The translations under genes were made by a program, and so were the position numbers. The notes under the pieces are model-generated. The model had not been told where the DNA came from, did no database searches, and was given only the letters and a program-made list of their open reading frames with translations. From a virus: a stretch of DNA of 64,000 nt. Shown here one piece after another: positions 35,811 through 42,926 of this stretch. The stretch lies in IMG/VR virus record IMGVR_UViG_3300028025_006304, positions 54,603 to 118,602 of that record, one strand, 5' to 3'. Positions within the stretch are counted from its first letter, which is position 1. Each line of letters starts with the position of its first letter.

Positions 35811-36308
35811 TTACTTAGTCTTTTGGATAGCTTTAACCAACAAAACTTGTAAAAAGTTCTCAATATCTTCTTGATCAAAATTCTCTTCACGTAAATCGTA
35901 CGTAAGATTCTTTACAACAGAATTAAAAATATTCTCATCAGCAATTCTGATCAATCCGTCCATTCTTTCAAACGGATCTTCTTCAATTTCATCTTCAATT
36001 TCAAATTCAAGATTTTTTAACTCAATAATGTAACGAGGGTACTCATAACCTTGTGTATCAACTAAGTAATTTTTACCTCCAATAAATAGAATATGGAATT
36101 GTTGTTCACCATCTAATTCAACTCCCATCAAATCAATTCCTGAACCAAAAACCTGAATAGGAAAAGTATTAATTACTTGTCGAGTTTCTTTATCTAAACT
36201 TTTAAAATCTACTGATTCGTAAATCTCATATACAAAATTTACCTTACGATGGTAATCAAAACGAATCAACTGATCGTAAATGTCTTCTTTAATTTCCTTT
36301 GCTTTCAT
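35811..36308 (-). CDS. Hypothetical protein (165 residues)
   Basis: Acidic centre (EIEDEIEEDPFERMD) between an N-terminal helical part and a C-terminal helix. No family recognised. It leads a two-gene unit with the YgjV-like protein. Confidence 0.6.
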   Translation of the reverse strand: MKAKEIKEDIYDQLIRFDYHRKVNFVYEIYESVDFKSLDKETRQVINTFPIQVFGSGIDLMGVELDGEQQFHILFIGGKNYLVDTQGYEYPRYIIELKNLEFEIEDEIEEDPFERMDGLIRIADENIFNSVVKNLTYDLREENFDQEDIENFLQVLLVKAIQKTK

Positions 36309-36332
36309 AACCTTTTATTTTTTAATTATACC

Positions 36333-36340
36333 TGAATATA
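36333..36340 (-). promoter_or_regulatory. Promoter cassette for the 165-residue gene
   Basis: GTTCGTATATTCAGGTATAATT then AAAAGGTTATG; -33 box not evident. Confidence 0.55.
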
Positions 36341-36357
36341 CGAACAATTTTTTGTAT

Positions 36358-36531
36358 TTACTGGTCCCCCAATATCTCGTTCAATAGAACTTGAATATAG
36401 TCCTTTGCATCTTGTAGTTCAAAACCATCTTCTTCCATATCACCTACAATGTTTTCAATTGCTTCTTGCAACTCAAATATGCTTTGCTTTTTAACAATCG
36501 ATTCTGCTCTTATTAACTTATCGTATTCCAT
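36358..36531 (-). CDS. 57-residue acidic helical protein
   Basis: MEYDKLIRAESIVKKQ... with many Glu/Asp, probably a helical bundle. The GGTTATG start at 36531 is used in preference to the ATG three codons' width upstream. Function unknown. Confidence 0.65.
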   Translation of the reverse strand: MEYDKLIRAESIVKKQSIFELQEAIENIVGDMEEDGFELQDAKDYIQVLLNEILGDQ

Positions 36532-36555
36532 AACCATTTTTTTATTTATTATACC

Positions 36556-36583
36556 TAAATATACGACCTATCCTTTATTCAAC
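36556..36583 (-). promoter_or_regulatory. Promoter cassette for the 57-residue acidic gene
   Basis: GTTG about 17-20 nt upstream of TATATTTAGG (preceded by GTCG); leader AAATGGTTATG. Confidence 0.55.
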
Positions 36584-36850
36584 CACTACCTTTTCTAATA
36601 CTTCACCATAAAACTCAATACCTTGATATTTTTCGTATCCGTTTTCCTTAAACGTATCAATACAAAGCTCTCGTAATTCTTTCATTGACTGAGCGTTGTT
36701 GATTTTTTCAATTGTTCCAGCTCGACCGAAATCACTACCTTCTGAAATTTCGAGCAATTCTTCATCGTCCTCATACATTTCAGCTAACACGTCAAATACT
36801 TCTTCATTAAACGATTCAATCAACACTTTTTTTACTTCTTCAATTTTCAT
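36575..36850 (-). CDS. Hypothetical acidic protein (91 residues)
   Basis: Acidic helical protein with MYEDDEELLE near residue 25. The next gene upstream also carries an MYED segment after an N-terminal helix, so the two may be distant relatives. Function unknown. Confidence 0.6.
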   Translation of the reverse strand: MKIEEVKKVLIESFNEEVFDVLAEMYEDDEELLEISEGSDFGRAGTIEKINNAQSMKELRELCIDTFKENGYEKYQGIEFYGEVLEKVVVE

Positions 36851-36870
36851 AACCTTTGTTTTATTATACC

Positions 36871-36878
36871 TAAATATA
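36871..36878 (-). promoter_or_regulatory. Promoter cassette for the 91-residue gene
   Basis: GGTCGTATATTTAGGTATAAT then AAAGGTTATG. Confidence 0.55.
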
Positions 36879-36906
36879 CGACCTATTTTTTATTAAACCT
36901 ATTCCT

Positions 36907-37149
36907 TTAATTCAAACCAGCTACTTCTTTAAAAATATACTTCCAAAAGTCAGCTACTTCATACTCTTTTTCTAAAATCTCTTCACTATACAAGTAATCA
37001 GTAACATAGTCATCTAATTTATCTAAATCATCTATTTTGTTAACAGTTTCATTAAATTCAGTCAAATCAAAAACACTATCTTCATACATTTCACTTAAGC
37101 TTTTTACTTCTTTAATAATCAATTCTTTTACTCTATCCAACTTTTCCAT
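36907..37149 (-). CDS. Hypothetical acidic protein (80 residues)
   Basis: The start is GGTTATG at 37149, not the ATG two codons upstream inside the leader. Acidic helices, MYEDS near residue 20, aromatic C-terminus (FWKYIFKEVAGLN). Function unknown. Confidence 0.6.
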   Translation of the reverse strand: MEKLDRVKELIIKEVKSLSEMYEDSVFDLTEFNETVNKIDDLDKLDDYVTDYLYSEEILEKEYEVADFWKYIFKEVAGLN

Positions 37150-37173
37150 AACCATTTTTTTATTTATTATACG

Positions 37174-37181
37174 TGAATATA
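37174..37181 (-). promoter_or_regulatory. Promoter cassette for the 80-residue acidic gene
   Basis: TTTCGTATATTCACGTATAAT then AATGGTTATG. Confidence 0.55.
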
Positions 37182-37212
37182 CGAAAGAAAGTCTAATTAA
37201 AGACTTCCTTCA

Positions 37213-37602
37213 TTATTCTTCATCCATTCCATAATATTCATTAAACAACTTGACAACCTTTGATTTTACTTCATCTTCAAGTTCATTTTTATCTAACAAT
37301 TCCTCTAATGCTTCTAAATTTTCATATCTAAAATCACCTCTATACTGTCCAGCACCATCATCCATTAAATCATTAAATAAAGTAATTTCATTAACAAAAC
37401 CTTCTACAGTTCCACATCCAACACTACCCATACTACTTTCACTTCCTCCACTAACACTTAATCTAAACTTTACAAAGCTTTTAAACATTTCATTATCTTC
37501 CCTTTCCTGATCTGAAAGATTACTTTCTGAAATAGCTTCCAAGTCACTTAAACAATACTCTTTATAAACTTTTTCTAATTTCAATTTCAACTCTACATTC
37601 AT
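37213..37602 (-). CDS. Hypothetical acidic protein (129 residues)
   Basis: Glu/Asp/Leu-rich with a SGGSESSMGSVGCG loop near residue 52. Helical otherwise. No motif known. Cassette-driven. Confidence 0.6.
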   Translation of the reverse strand: MNVELKLKLEKVYKEYCLSDLEAISESNLSDQEREDNEMFKSFVKFRLSVSGGSESSMGSVGCGTVEGFVNEITLFNDLMDDGAGQYRGDFRYENLEALEELLDKNELEDEVKSKVVKLFNEYYGMDEE

Positions 37603-37633
37603 AACCTTTGTTGTTTTTATTTCTTATTATACT

Positions 37634-37641
37634 TGAATATA
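37634..37641 (-). promoter_or_regulatory. Promoter cassette for the 129-residue gene
   Basis: TTTTGTATATTCAAGTATAAT then AAAGGTTATG. Confidence 0.55.
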
Positions 37642-37655
37642 CAAAAAGAAGTTAA

Positions 37656-37772
37656 CTATTCATCTTCCTTCTTTAGACGTTCAATCAACTTTTCTCCTTC
37701 AATAACCAATTCCTCTGCTTGTTCTAATACATTTCCGAACAAACCATCTAAAAACGTTTCCTTCACTTTCAT
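37656..37772 (-). CDS. 38-residue charged peptide
   Basis: MKVKETFLDGLFG... ending LIERLKKEDE, one amphipathic helix. Starts at the cassette's GGTTATG. The clean promoter and start support it as real despite its size. Confidence 0.55.
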   Translation of the reverse strand: MKVKETFLDGLFGNVLEQAEELVIEGEKLIERLKKEDE

Positions 37773-37787
37773 AACCTTTTATTTGAT

Positions 37788-37818
37788 TGAATATACGAAT
37801 AATTTATTGATTATCCAA
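37788..37818 (-). promoter_or_regulatory. Promoter cassette for the 38-residue peptide
   Basis: TTGG about 20 nt before TATATTCA, with ATTCG; leader AAATAAAAGGTTATG. Confidence 0.6.
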
Positions 37819-37974
37819 TTCCTCAATTAAATCAATATTCTCCTTAAGTAACTGGATCATTCGAATCCTATACCGTTCATCTCTTTCATTTGAAGCTTCA
37901 GATTCAATGTTCTCTAGACAGTCTAGAAGATCGTTGTAAGTGTTTTCAAATCGACAGTAACTCATGTTTGCCAT
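37804..37974 (-). CDS. Small phage protein MSYCRFENT type
   Basis: 56 residues. Opening MANMSYCRFENTYNDLLDCLE matches a short uncharacterised family I recall from many phages (MSYCRFxNTxxDLxDC). The rest is an acidic helix. Role unknown. Confidence 0.7.
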   Translation of the reverse strand: MANMSYCRFENTYNDLLDCLENIESEASNERDERYRIRMIQLLKENIDLIEELDNQ

Positions 37975-38006
37975 AACCTTTGTTTTAATTATTTATTTAT
38001 TATACT

Positions 38007-38014
38007 TGAATATA
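38007..38014 (-). promoter_or_regulatory. Promoter cassette for the MSYCRF gene
   Basis: GTTCGTATATTCAAGTATAAT then AAAGGTTATG. The 20 nt preceding GTTCG are nearly identical to those at the promoter of 33286-33528. Confidence 0.6.
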
Positions 38015-38046
38015 CGAACAGATATTTGATAAATCTATTCCTTTAT

Positions 38047-38220
38047 TTACAAAGCCCAATATTCTTCTACAAATTCAGTTGTCTCAGAAACCAATTCCTT
38101 AAAATATAATTTGATTTCAGTATCAGAATATCCTGCTTCTACTAATTTGACCGTTGATGCTTGTAGGTGTTTTCTTAAATCATACACCCGAGACATTTGA
38201 TCAATTTTCCTTTCTGTCAT
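38047..38220 (-). CDS. 57-residue helical protein, paralogue 2
   Basis: Same length as, and alignable end to end with, the protein at 32782-32955. The start at 38220 is cassette-type (GGTTATG). The two copies are about 5 kb apart with other genes between, so duplication was not in tandem, or the intervening genes arrived later. Confidence 0.75.
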   Translation of the reverse strand: MTERKIDQMSRVYDLRKHLQASTVKLVEAGYSDTEIKLYFKELVSETTEFVEEYWAL

Positions 38221-38238
38221 AACCGTTTCTTATTTACT

Positions 38239-38246
38239 GGAATATA
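38239..38246 (-). promoter_or_regulatory. Promoter cassette for paralogue 2
   Basis: AATGTATATTCCAGTAAATAAGAAACGGTTATG; TTCG element degenerate. Confidence 0.5.
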
Positions 38247-38261
38247 CATTAAAGCCTTGAT

Positions 38262-38342
38262 TTAACCTATTCCCTCGTTCTCCAGTTCATCGTAATAATC
38301 CATTTCCATGTTGTAAAGACTCTCGTAAAACCCATCTTCCAT
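38262..38342 (-). CDS. 26-residue acidic peptide
   Basis: MEDGFYESLYNMEMDYYDELENEGIG by count of 26 residues (first and last segments MEDGFYESLY and LENEGIG). Starts 26 nt after an excellent promoter. A leader peptide or micro-protein; coding status is uncertain because of length. Confidence 0.45.
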   Translation of the reverse strand: MEDGFYESLYNMEMDYYDELENEGIG

Positions 38343-38367
38343 CGTTTCTGTTGCTTTTAATTATACC

Positions 38368-38399
38368 TGAATATACGATAGAGATTTTGGATAGACAAA
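38368..38399 (-). promoter_or_regulatory. Promoter upstream of the 26-residue peptide
   Basis: TTTG-N20-TATATTCAGG; preceded by ATCG. Confidence 0.65.
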
Positions 38400-38444
38400 T
38401 TCTTTAGATAGATAAGATTGTCCTTCTCCAAGTTAAGTAGGATA

Positions 38445-38476
38445 TAAATGTACGAAAGATCTTTTGGGTAACCAAG
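38445..38476 (-). promoter_or_regulatory. Second, tandem promoter without an obvious downstream gene
   Basis: CTTG-N20-TACATTTA with TTTCG before it, and GGTTACCC typical of other cassettes. It would fire 70 nt upstream of the next promoter; no ORF begins between them. Confidence 0.55.
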
Positions 38477-38479
38477 TCT

Positions 38480-39055
38480 TTTTTAATAGATGTTTTCTAT
38501 ACTTGCCCCCCCCACAGTCCTTCCCAAGGTCAAGATACGAAAGTTTTTTGGGGGTGCCAAGTTTCCCCCGTTTCCCCTCATTTTTCCATTATTTTCCATT
38601 ATTTTCCAGTGCGATCACCTCTCTCTATCGATAGATCTTGTTTATCCCGCACGGATGATAGAGATTCTCTATCAAAGTCAATTCCCCCACGGGGGATCCC
38701 CCCGTAACCCCCCTCCCTCGATCGATTTTCTCTATCGGCTTGTATATATTTTGTCGACAAGTAAAGGTAGGATTTGGTGGGGGAAGGGGTTATATAGATG
38801 TGCTCTCTCGACCTCATTCACACTCACCCGTTTTTCACATACTATTATCGACCCTAGCTATCACCCACCATAACTTAGTTGGGGTTTGTCACACTAGTGA
38901 TAGAGAACACCGATCAAACACAACAAGCACACAATTCCGCGCAGATACATAACGCATATACGCGTACGTACCGCGTACGCCGGTATATATATACCGTATA
39001 TATGCGCGCTTTTGCGCGTATTACGCGCTAGTATGTGTTAGTGCGCGTGGTTCCG
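38480..39055. other. Gene-poor, palindrome-rich region
   Basis: No credible gene on either strand. It has TTTTCCATTA direct repeats at 38582-38607, five GATAGAG/CTCTATC elements (38624-38635 and 38657-38673 are palindromes), C/G runs near 38685-38712, and an alternating purine-pyrimidine tract from about 38937 to 39050 rich in CGCG, TACG and TATATA. Composition differs sharply from the AT-rich flanks. A replication origin, packaging or recombination site is the natural candidate. Confidence 0.55.
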
Positions 39056-39196
39056 TTAAATGTCCTCGATATACGTTAAAAACGTAGACATCACGCGTTT
39101 GATCTCGTTATATTCTTTCGTATCGGCATAATCGTGAGCGTCATTGAGGAATTTTCTCACCGCCCACACGATATCTCCCTTGTTGAGTTCTTCCAT
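39056..39196 (-). CDS. 46-residue hypothetical protein
   Basis: MEELNKGDIVWAVRKFLNDAHDYADTKEYNE..., a single compact helical protein. It lacks the promoter cassette. It borders the gene-poor region. Confidence 0.5.
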   Translation of the reverse strand: MEELNKGDIVWAVRKFLNDAHDYADTKEYNEIKRVMSTFLTYIEDI

Positions 39197-39285
39197 CGCG
39201 TATTATTCGTACCTGGATTATTATTCGTATTATTTCTCCCCCACCACATTATTACCTCCAGCCGAAGATTAGGAACAGGATTTTT

Positions 39286-39513
39286 TTATAGATTAGGTAG
39301 TGCAGGGGTACGTTGTTTTGGCTCATGTTTTATAAGTGTTCCGTTAATGAAGCGTTCTACCATGCCAGCGCAAATTCCGGGTTTGATTTCTTGTACGGCG
39401 AATGTGATGTCTCCGTCTTTATGAACTACGCGGTAGGTGAGTTTATCGATACGTATTGTTTCACTATACGATTTTTGTGGTATTTGGGTGAGTTTAGGAC
39501 CGCGTCGTTTCAT
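39286..39513 (-). CDS. Small basic protein (75 residues)
   Basis: Basic N-terminus (MKRRGPKLTQIPQKS) with beta strands. Its ATG overlaps the upstream gene's stop codon (ATGA), so it is the second gene of a two-gene unit driven by the cassette at 39704. Function unknown. Confidence 0.6.
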   Translation of the reverse strand: MKRRGPKLTQIPQKSYSETIRIDKLTYRVVHKDGDITFAVQEIKPGICAGMVERFINGTLIKHEPKQRTPALPNL

Positions 39514-39680
39514 TGTTTAGTAACTTTACTTCGGTATTCATCTGAGATGTTAATTAGTCCAGCAACGATGTCTTCCTTGGTCATTGTGTTGTTGCCTTCT
39601 TTGAGGAAATTAGTGAGTCCCTCATACCGACCTAATGACTTTGCCATTTGTAAAGTGATACCTGAGAAATTGTTTTCCAT
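39510..39680 (-). CDS. 56-residue hypothetical protein
   Basis: MENNFSGITLQMAKSLGRYEG..., with KEDIVAGLINISDEYRS resembling a small helical domain. Cassette-driven. Confidence 0.65.
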   Translation of the reverse strand: MENNFSGITLQMAKSLGRYEGLTNFLKEGNNTMTKEDIVAGLINISDEYRSKVTKQ

Positions 39681-39703
39681 AACCGTTTATTTTTTATTAC
39701 ACC

Positions 39704-39735
39704 TAAATATACGAAAAAAGGCTTGGAAAACCAAG
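39704..39735 (-). promoter_or_regulatory. Promoter whose -33 box lies in a terminator hairpin
   Basis: CTTG-N20-TATATTTAGG. The CTTG is part of the left arm of the hairpin at 39719-39738, and the hairpin and its T-run fill the spacer. See the terminator. Confidence 0.7.
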
Positions 39736-39738
39736 CCT
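39719..39738 (-). terminator. Intrinsic terminator embedded in a promoter
   Basis: Perfect 8-bp stem AGGCTTGG/CCAAGCCT with loop TTTT on the minus strand, followed by TTTTTT. It terminates the 75-residue gene upstream (39780-40007) and runs directly into TCGTATATTTAGG. Confidence 0.85.
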
Positions 39739-39779
39739 AATTTAAAAATATTTTAAGAAATTTTCATTTCTCGTTGATG

Positions 39780-40007
39780 TTAAAGGTTCTCGTTATTGTA
39801 TTCGTTGTCAAAAGCATCAGAAATCTGTTGAAGTGTCAGGTTTCCATACTTGTAGGCGAAGTCAACCATTCGATCTTTTTCCTCTTGTTCAAATGTCGCA
39901 ACCTCTTTGGCTGCCATCATTAAGGCCTCGCACTGTGCTGTGTGTCGTGACCACTCACCAGCCAATTCGTCTAGCCGGTCTGCAATTTTAAATGTTAGTG
40001 TTTTCAT
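39780..40007 (-). CDS. Small helical protein (75 residues)
   Basis: Helical with aliphatic/acidic repeats and a LTLQQISDAFDNEYN end. Monocistronic, between a good promoter and an intrinsic terminator. Not recognised. Confidence 0.65.
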   Translation of the reverse strand: MKTLTFKIADRLDELAGEWSRHTAQCEALMMAAKEVATFEQEEKDRMVDFAYKYGNLTLQQISDAFDNEYNNENL

Positions 40008-40028
40008 TTCTGTTTTTATTTATTTGAT

Positions 40029-40060
40029 TAAATATACGAACTATATTTCAGATATCCAAA
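40029..40060 (-). promoter_or_regulatory. Promoter for the 75-residue gene
   Basis: TTTGG-N20-TATATTTAATC with GTTCG. Confidence 0.75.
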
Positions 40061-40067
40061 CCTATAG

Positions 40068-40766
40068 TTAGCTAGTTGTAATGGTTGAGTTTAATTTAAA
40101 CTTACCTTTATTATACACTATATATGAGTTATTCTCTATCCAATCACCACAGTTAATATAATGGATTTCTCTATCTAATCCGAGTACAGGTGTGTGAATG
40201 TGTCCACAAATCACCCCTTTACATTTACGTTTTTCGGCTTGGTATTCTAATTGTTTCTCAAACGATGTAATAAATTTAACTGCGCTCTTTACCTTGTCTT
40301 TAAGGTATTTACTTAGTGAGCGTTTATATCCTAATCGTTTTAGGGTTCTGTCAATTATTATTGCTAATTCATACCCCACTGAACCTAATATCCCCAACCA
40401 TTTTAATTGGACTACTCCATCGTATTTGTCTCCGTGTGTGATGTAATAACCATTCCAAATTGTTTCATCAAGGATTTGGATGTTGCCAAAATCAAATGGA
40501 GTATAATTTCTTAGATATTCATCGTGATTTCCGGTTATGTAAAATACTTCTGTTCCGTTTTTGGAATATGATAGTATTTTACGAATCACATTAGTGTGTG
40601 ATTGAGGCCAATAGTGACGTTTTTTTAGAAGCCACCCATCAATAAAATCTCCTACAATAAATAATTTTTGAGGTTCATATTTTTTTAAGACTTCAAGTAG
40701 TTCTTGGGCATTGCTCCCTTTACTACCTAAATGAACATCTGATATGAATAAGGCTTCAATCTTCAT
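40068..40766 (-). CDS. Metallophosphoesterase, LpxH-like UDP-diacylglucosamine pyrophosphatase
   Basis: 232 residues. Motifs in order: DVHLGS (residue 10), GDFID (40), GNHDE (80), ITHGDKYD (115) and GHIHTP (190), the calcineurin-like metallophosphoesterase signature with the LpxH/LpxH2 spacing. The usual substrate is UDP-2,3-diacylglucosamine in lipid A synthesis. Phage use is unclear; it lies directly after thymidylate synthase (3 nt) and near a sugar cluster. It may act on another nucleotide-sugar. Confidence 0.8.
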   Translation of the reverse strand: MKIEALFISDVHLGSKGSNAQELLEVLKKYEPQKLFIVGDFIDGWLLKKRHYWPQSHTNVIRKILSYSKNGTEVFYITGNHDEYLRNYTPFDFGNIQILDETIWNGYYITHGDKYDGVVQLKWLGILGSVGYELAIIIDRTLKRLGYKRSLSKYLKDKVKSAVKFITSFEKQLEYQAEKRKCKGVICGHIHTPVLGLDREIHYINCGDWIENNSYIVYNKGKFKLNSTITTS

Positions 40767-40769
40767 AAA

Positions 40770-41711
40770 TCAATTAGATAATGGTGCTTTAATTGCTGGG
40801 TGTGATTGATAGTTCTCCAAAATAACATCTACAGGTGAACTACAGAAGATTCCATCCCTAACATGTACCGTAGGTAGCTTCATCGGCTCTCTAGTAATTT
40901 GTTCTTTGGCTTGTTCAATATGATTTTTATACAGGTGAACATCTCCTAGATTGCCAATCAATTCATCAGGAACCATATTAACCTCATCTGCAATCATTTC
41001 AAGTAGTAAACCGTATGAAGCAATATTGAAGGGTAAGCCGAGGAATGTATCTACTGAACGTTGATTCCACATTAATGAGATTGCTCTGTATTTTCCAGGA
41101 TTAACAATCTTTTCTTCACGTGTAGTTAGTCTTGTATAAACTTGAAATCCATAATGGCAAGGAGGTAGAGCCATCTGTTCTAGATCATCAACATTCCAAG
41201 CTGAAACCATTAATCGTCTTGAGTCTGGGTTTGTTTTGAGTTGATAAATTAAATTTTTAATTTGATCAATATGATCACTTGTTAAATCAGATGAGGGCCA
41301 TTTTCTCCATTGTGCTCCATAAATTGGACCTAATTCACCCCAAACATGTGCAAATTCTTCATCAGTTTTGATCCGTTCAATAAACTCATCTATAGTATCA
41401 GGCCAATTACCTTTATATTCATTTGTTTTACTGATGTAATTTTTAAAGGCGTCTCCAGTCCATATGTTACATCCATTATCAACCAAATATTTGATATTAG
41501 TATCACCACGTAAAAACCACAGTAACTCAGTTACCATAGTCTTGAATGCCATTTTCTTGGTAGTAAGCAAAGGATAGCCTTCAGACATTTTATGTCTGAT
41601 TTGTCTACCGAATACTGAGATAGTTCCAGTACCTGTTCTGTCTTCTTTTTTTACCCCTTTATCTAGAATATCTTGTAAGAGTGCCTGGTATGCTTTATCT
41701 AAGTTGTTCAT
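40770..41711 (-). CDS. thyA: Thymidylate synthase
   Basis: 313 residues. EDRTGTGT near residue 24 (phosphate-binding Arg), LPPCHYGFQ near residue 177 (catalytic Cys), and the D-x-x-L-G-N-x-H-x-Y-x-x-H pattern (GDVHLYKNH). Converts dUMP to dTMP, supplying thymidine for replication. It is the last but one gene of an operon beginning at 42529. Confidence 0.93.
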   Translation of the reverse strand: MNNLDKAYQALLQDILDKGVKKEDRTGTGTISVFGRQIRHKMSEGYPLLTTKKMAFKTMVTELLWFLRGDTNIKYLVDNGCNIWTGDAFKNYISKTNEYKGNWPDTIDEFIERIKTDEEFAHVWGELGPIYGAQWRKWPSSDLTSDHIDQIKNLIYQLKTNPDSRRLMVSAWNVDDLEQMALPPCHYGFQVYTRLTTREEKIVNPGKYRAISLMWNQRSVDTFLGLPFNIASYGLLLEMIADEVNMVPDELIGNLGDVHLYKNHIEQAKEQITREPMKLPTVHVRDGIFCSSPVDVILENYQSHPAIKAPLSN

Positions 41712-41856
41712 AATGATATCTATAATATTCTTCGGACATTAAATGTCCTTTAATAGGACTAGATAAGGCCTCATTGAATGTAGTAAAGTAATGAGGGATT
41801 AGGTTAGGTATCTCTACCACAACCCAATCCTTACATTCCGTTAAACATTTTCTCAT
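41695..41856 (-). CDS. 53-residue hypothetical protein
   Basis: MRKCLTECKDWVVVEIP... ending EQLR. Overlaps the start of thyA by 17 nt and the stop of the upstream gene as ATGA, so it is a real link in the overlapping operon rather than noise. No family recognised. Confidence 0.6.
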   Translation of the reverse strand: MRKCLTECKDWVVVEIPNLIPHYFTTFNEALSSPIKGHLMSEEYYRYHYEQLR

Positions 41857-42098
41857 GAGTTTAATCTAATAATCCTTACCAGATCCTCCAAATCACCTGC
41901 TCCTTTGATTTTCAGAGTCATTGAATCAAAAATAGAACACCACCAACCCTCATTATCAGCCTCATCACTTGCATTAGTAATCAAACCAACATCTCCAATA
42001 TCTAGAGTGTAATAATAAAATGTGTAATCCAATCCTGATTCCTCTGGGTGGACAACGTTCATCTCGAATCCTAAACTAATAAATGTTTGTTCCGTCAT
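41853..42098 (-). CDS. Hypothetical protein (81 residues)
   Basis: Aromatic-rich middle and acidic N-terminal half. Overlaps its downstream neighbour by ATGA. Not recognised. Confidence 0.6.
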   Translation of the reverse strand: MTEQTFISLGFEMNVVHPEESGLDYTFYYYTLDIGDVGLITNASDEADNEGWWCSIFDSMTLKIKGAGDLEDLVRIIRLNS

Positions 42099-42099
42099 A

Positions 42100-42252
42100 T
42101 TATTCTTTTATATGCCCCCAAGATAATGAAAGACCCCAACGTCCCCAAATTACCTCTACAGCATAATAACCATAGAGCATTTTATTATAAGTGCATTTGA
42201 CTGCTGGGGTTATGAAAAACTCATAACACTGTTCGTAACGCTCAATTTTCAT
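42100..42252 (-). CDS. 50-residue hypothetical protein
   Basis: MKIERYEQCYEFFITPAV..., Trp/Tyr-rich end (WGRWGLSLSWGHIKE). Start overlaps the upstream gene's 3' end by 11 nt. Probably coupled. Confidence 0.55.
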   Translation of the reverse strand: MKIERYEQCYEFFITPAVKCTYNKMLYGYYAVEVIWGRWGLSLSWGHIKE

Positions 42253-42529
42253 TCCAATCACTATAAGTCAACCCATACTGCAGATTAAACCACATCATTT
42301 CACGTTCAGCAGATTTAGCAGTTTCATGTAATTCTTTCATAAGGTATTTTTTACCCCATTTCTTGAACTCTTCACTTTGCTCAATAGTCATTGTGTACTT
42401 TTGAAACCAATTATCTACACCTAAAACATCATCATAGGTGACATTGTGACCAGCAATGATAAACATTTGGTTGATTAAATCAACTACTGCTTTTTCTCGC
42501 TTCTGTTCTTTAGTTAATCGTTTAGCCAT
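42242..42529 (-). CDS. Hypothetical protein (95 residues)
   Basis: Basic N-terminus (MAKRLTKEQKREKAVVDLIN) then helical. First gene of the thyA operon and cassette-driven. Not recognised. Confidence 0.6.
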   Translation of the reverse strand: MAKRLTKEQKREKAVVDLINQMFIIAGHNVTYDDVLGVDNWFQKYTMTIEQSEEFKKWGKKYLMKELHETAKSAEREMMWFNLQYGLTYSDWNEN

Positions 42530-42548
42530 TGTTACTTCTTTATTTATC

Positions 42549-42580
42549 TAAAAATACGAAAAACATTTTGGGTAACCAAG
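42549..42580 (-). promoter_or_regulatory. Promoter for the thyA operon
   Basis: CTTG-N20-TATTTTTAG with TTTTTCG. Divergent from the plus-strand lipoprotein gene. Confidence 0.65.
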
Positions 42581-42593
42581 CTATTTTTTAAAA

Positions 42594-42697
42594 GCGTCAT
42601 ATGCAAAATCGCAGGCGTCATATGTAAAATATGACTTTACTATGACTAAACTCATATTTATGAGTATAAATTTAGTAACCTTAAAACCTATATCAAA
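42594..42697 (+). promoter_or_regulatory. Dyad-rich upstream region of the plus-strand lipoprotein
   Basis: Two direct repeats GCGTCATATG-C/T-AAAAT (42594-42609, 42615-42630), a 7-bp inverted repeat GTCATAT-GTAAA-ATATGAC (42617-42635) and ACTCAT-ATTT-ATGAGT (42650-42665). TATAAATTTAG near 42664 is a weak -7-like element. Together these look like an operator, which would suggest regulated expression. Confidence 0.5.
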
Positions 42698-42916
42698 ATG
42701 AAAAACTTACTTACAATTTTAGGGATTGCGTTAGTTATGTCTTCTTGTTCAACTTCCAACTTTGCTACCCACAACATCCGTACTACACCCTCTATTACAC
42801 GTCAAGCTTTAATTTATGACGACCATGTAGTTTTAGTAACTAAAACTAGGATGTCTGTAGATGAATATAATAGAATAGTTGCAGCATCAATGCAAAATGA
42901 AGAAGGGCACAATTAA
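42698..42916 (+). CDS. Small lipoprotein, the only plus-strand gene
   Basis: 72 residues. Signal MKNLLTILGIALVMSSCS with lipobox MSSC, Cys17. The mature part is polar (STSNFATHNIRTTPS...). It converges on the minus-strand gene at 42927. The reversed orientation within an otherwise one-directional genome segment suggests recent acquisition or independent control. Surface exclusion or host-modifying roles are conceivable. Confidence 0.85.
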   Translation: MKNLLTILGIALVMSSCSTSNFATHNIRTTPSITRQALIYDDHVVLVTKTRMSVDEYNRIVAASMQNEEGHN

Positions 42917-42926
42917 GTGCTCTTCT

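Noticed and set aside
38490-38952. Plus-strand open frames in the gene-poor region
   Set aside because: Low-complexity Pro/Ser/Arg composition, no promoter or start context, and they lie over palindromes.
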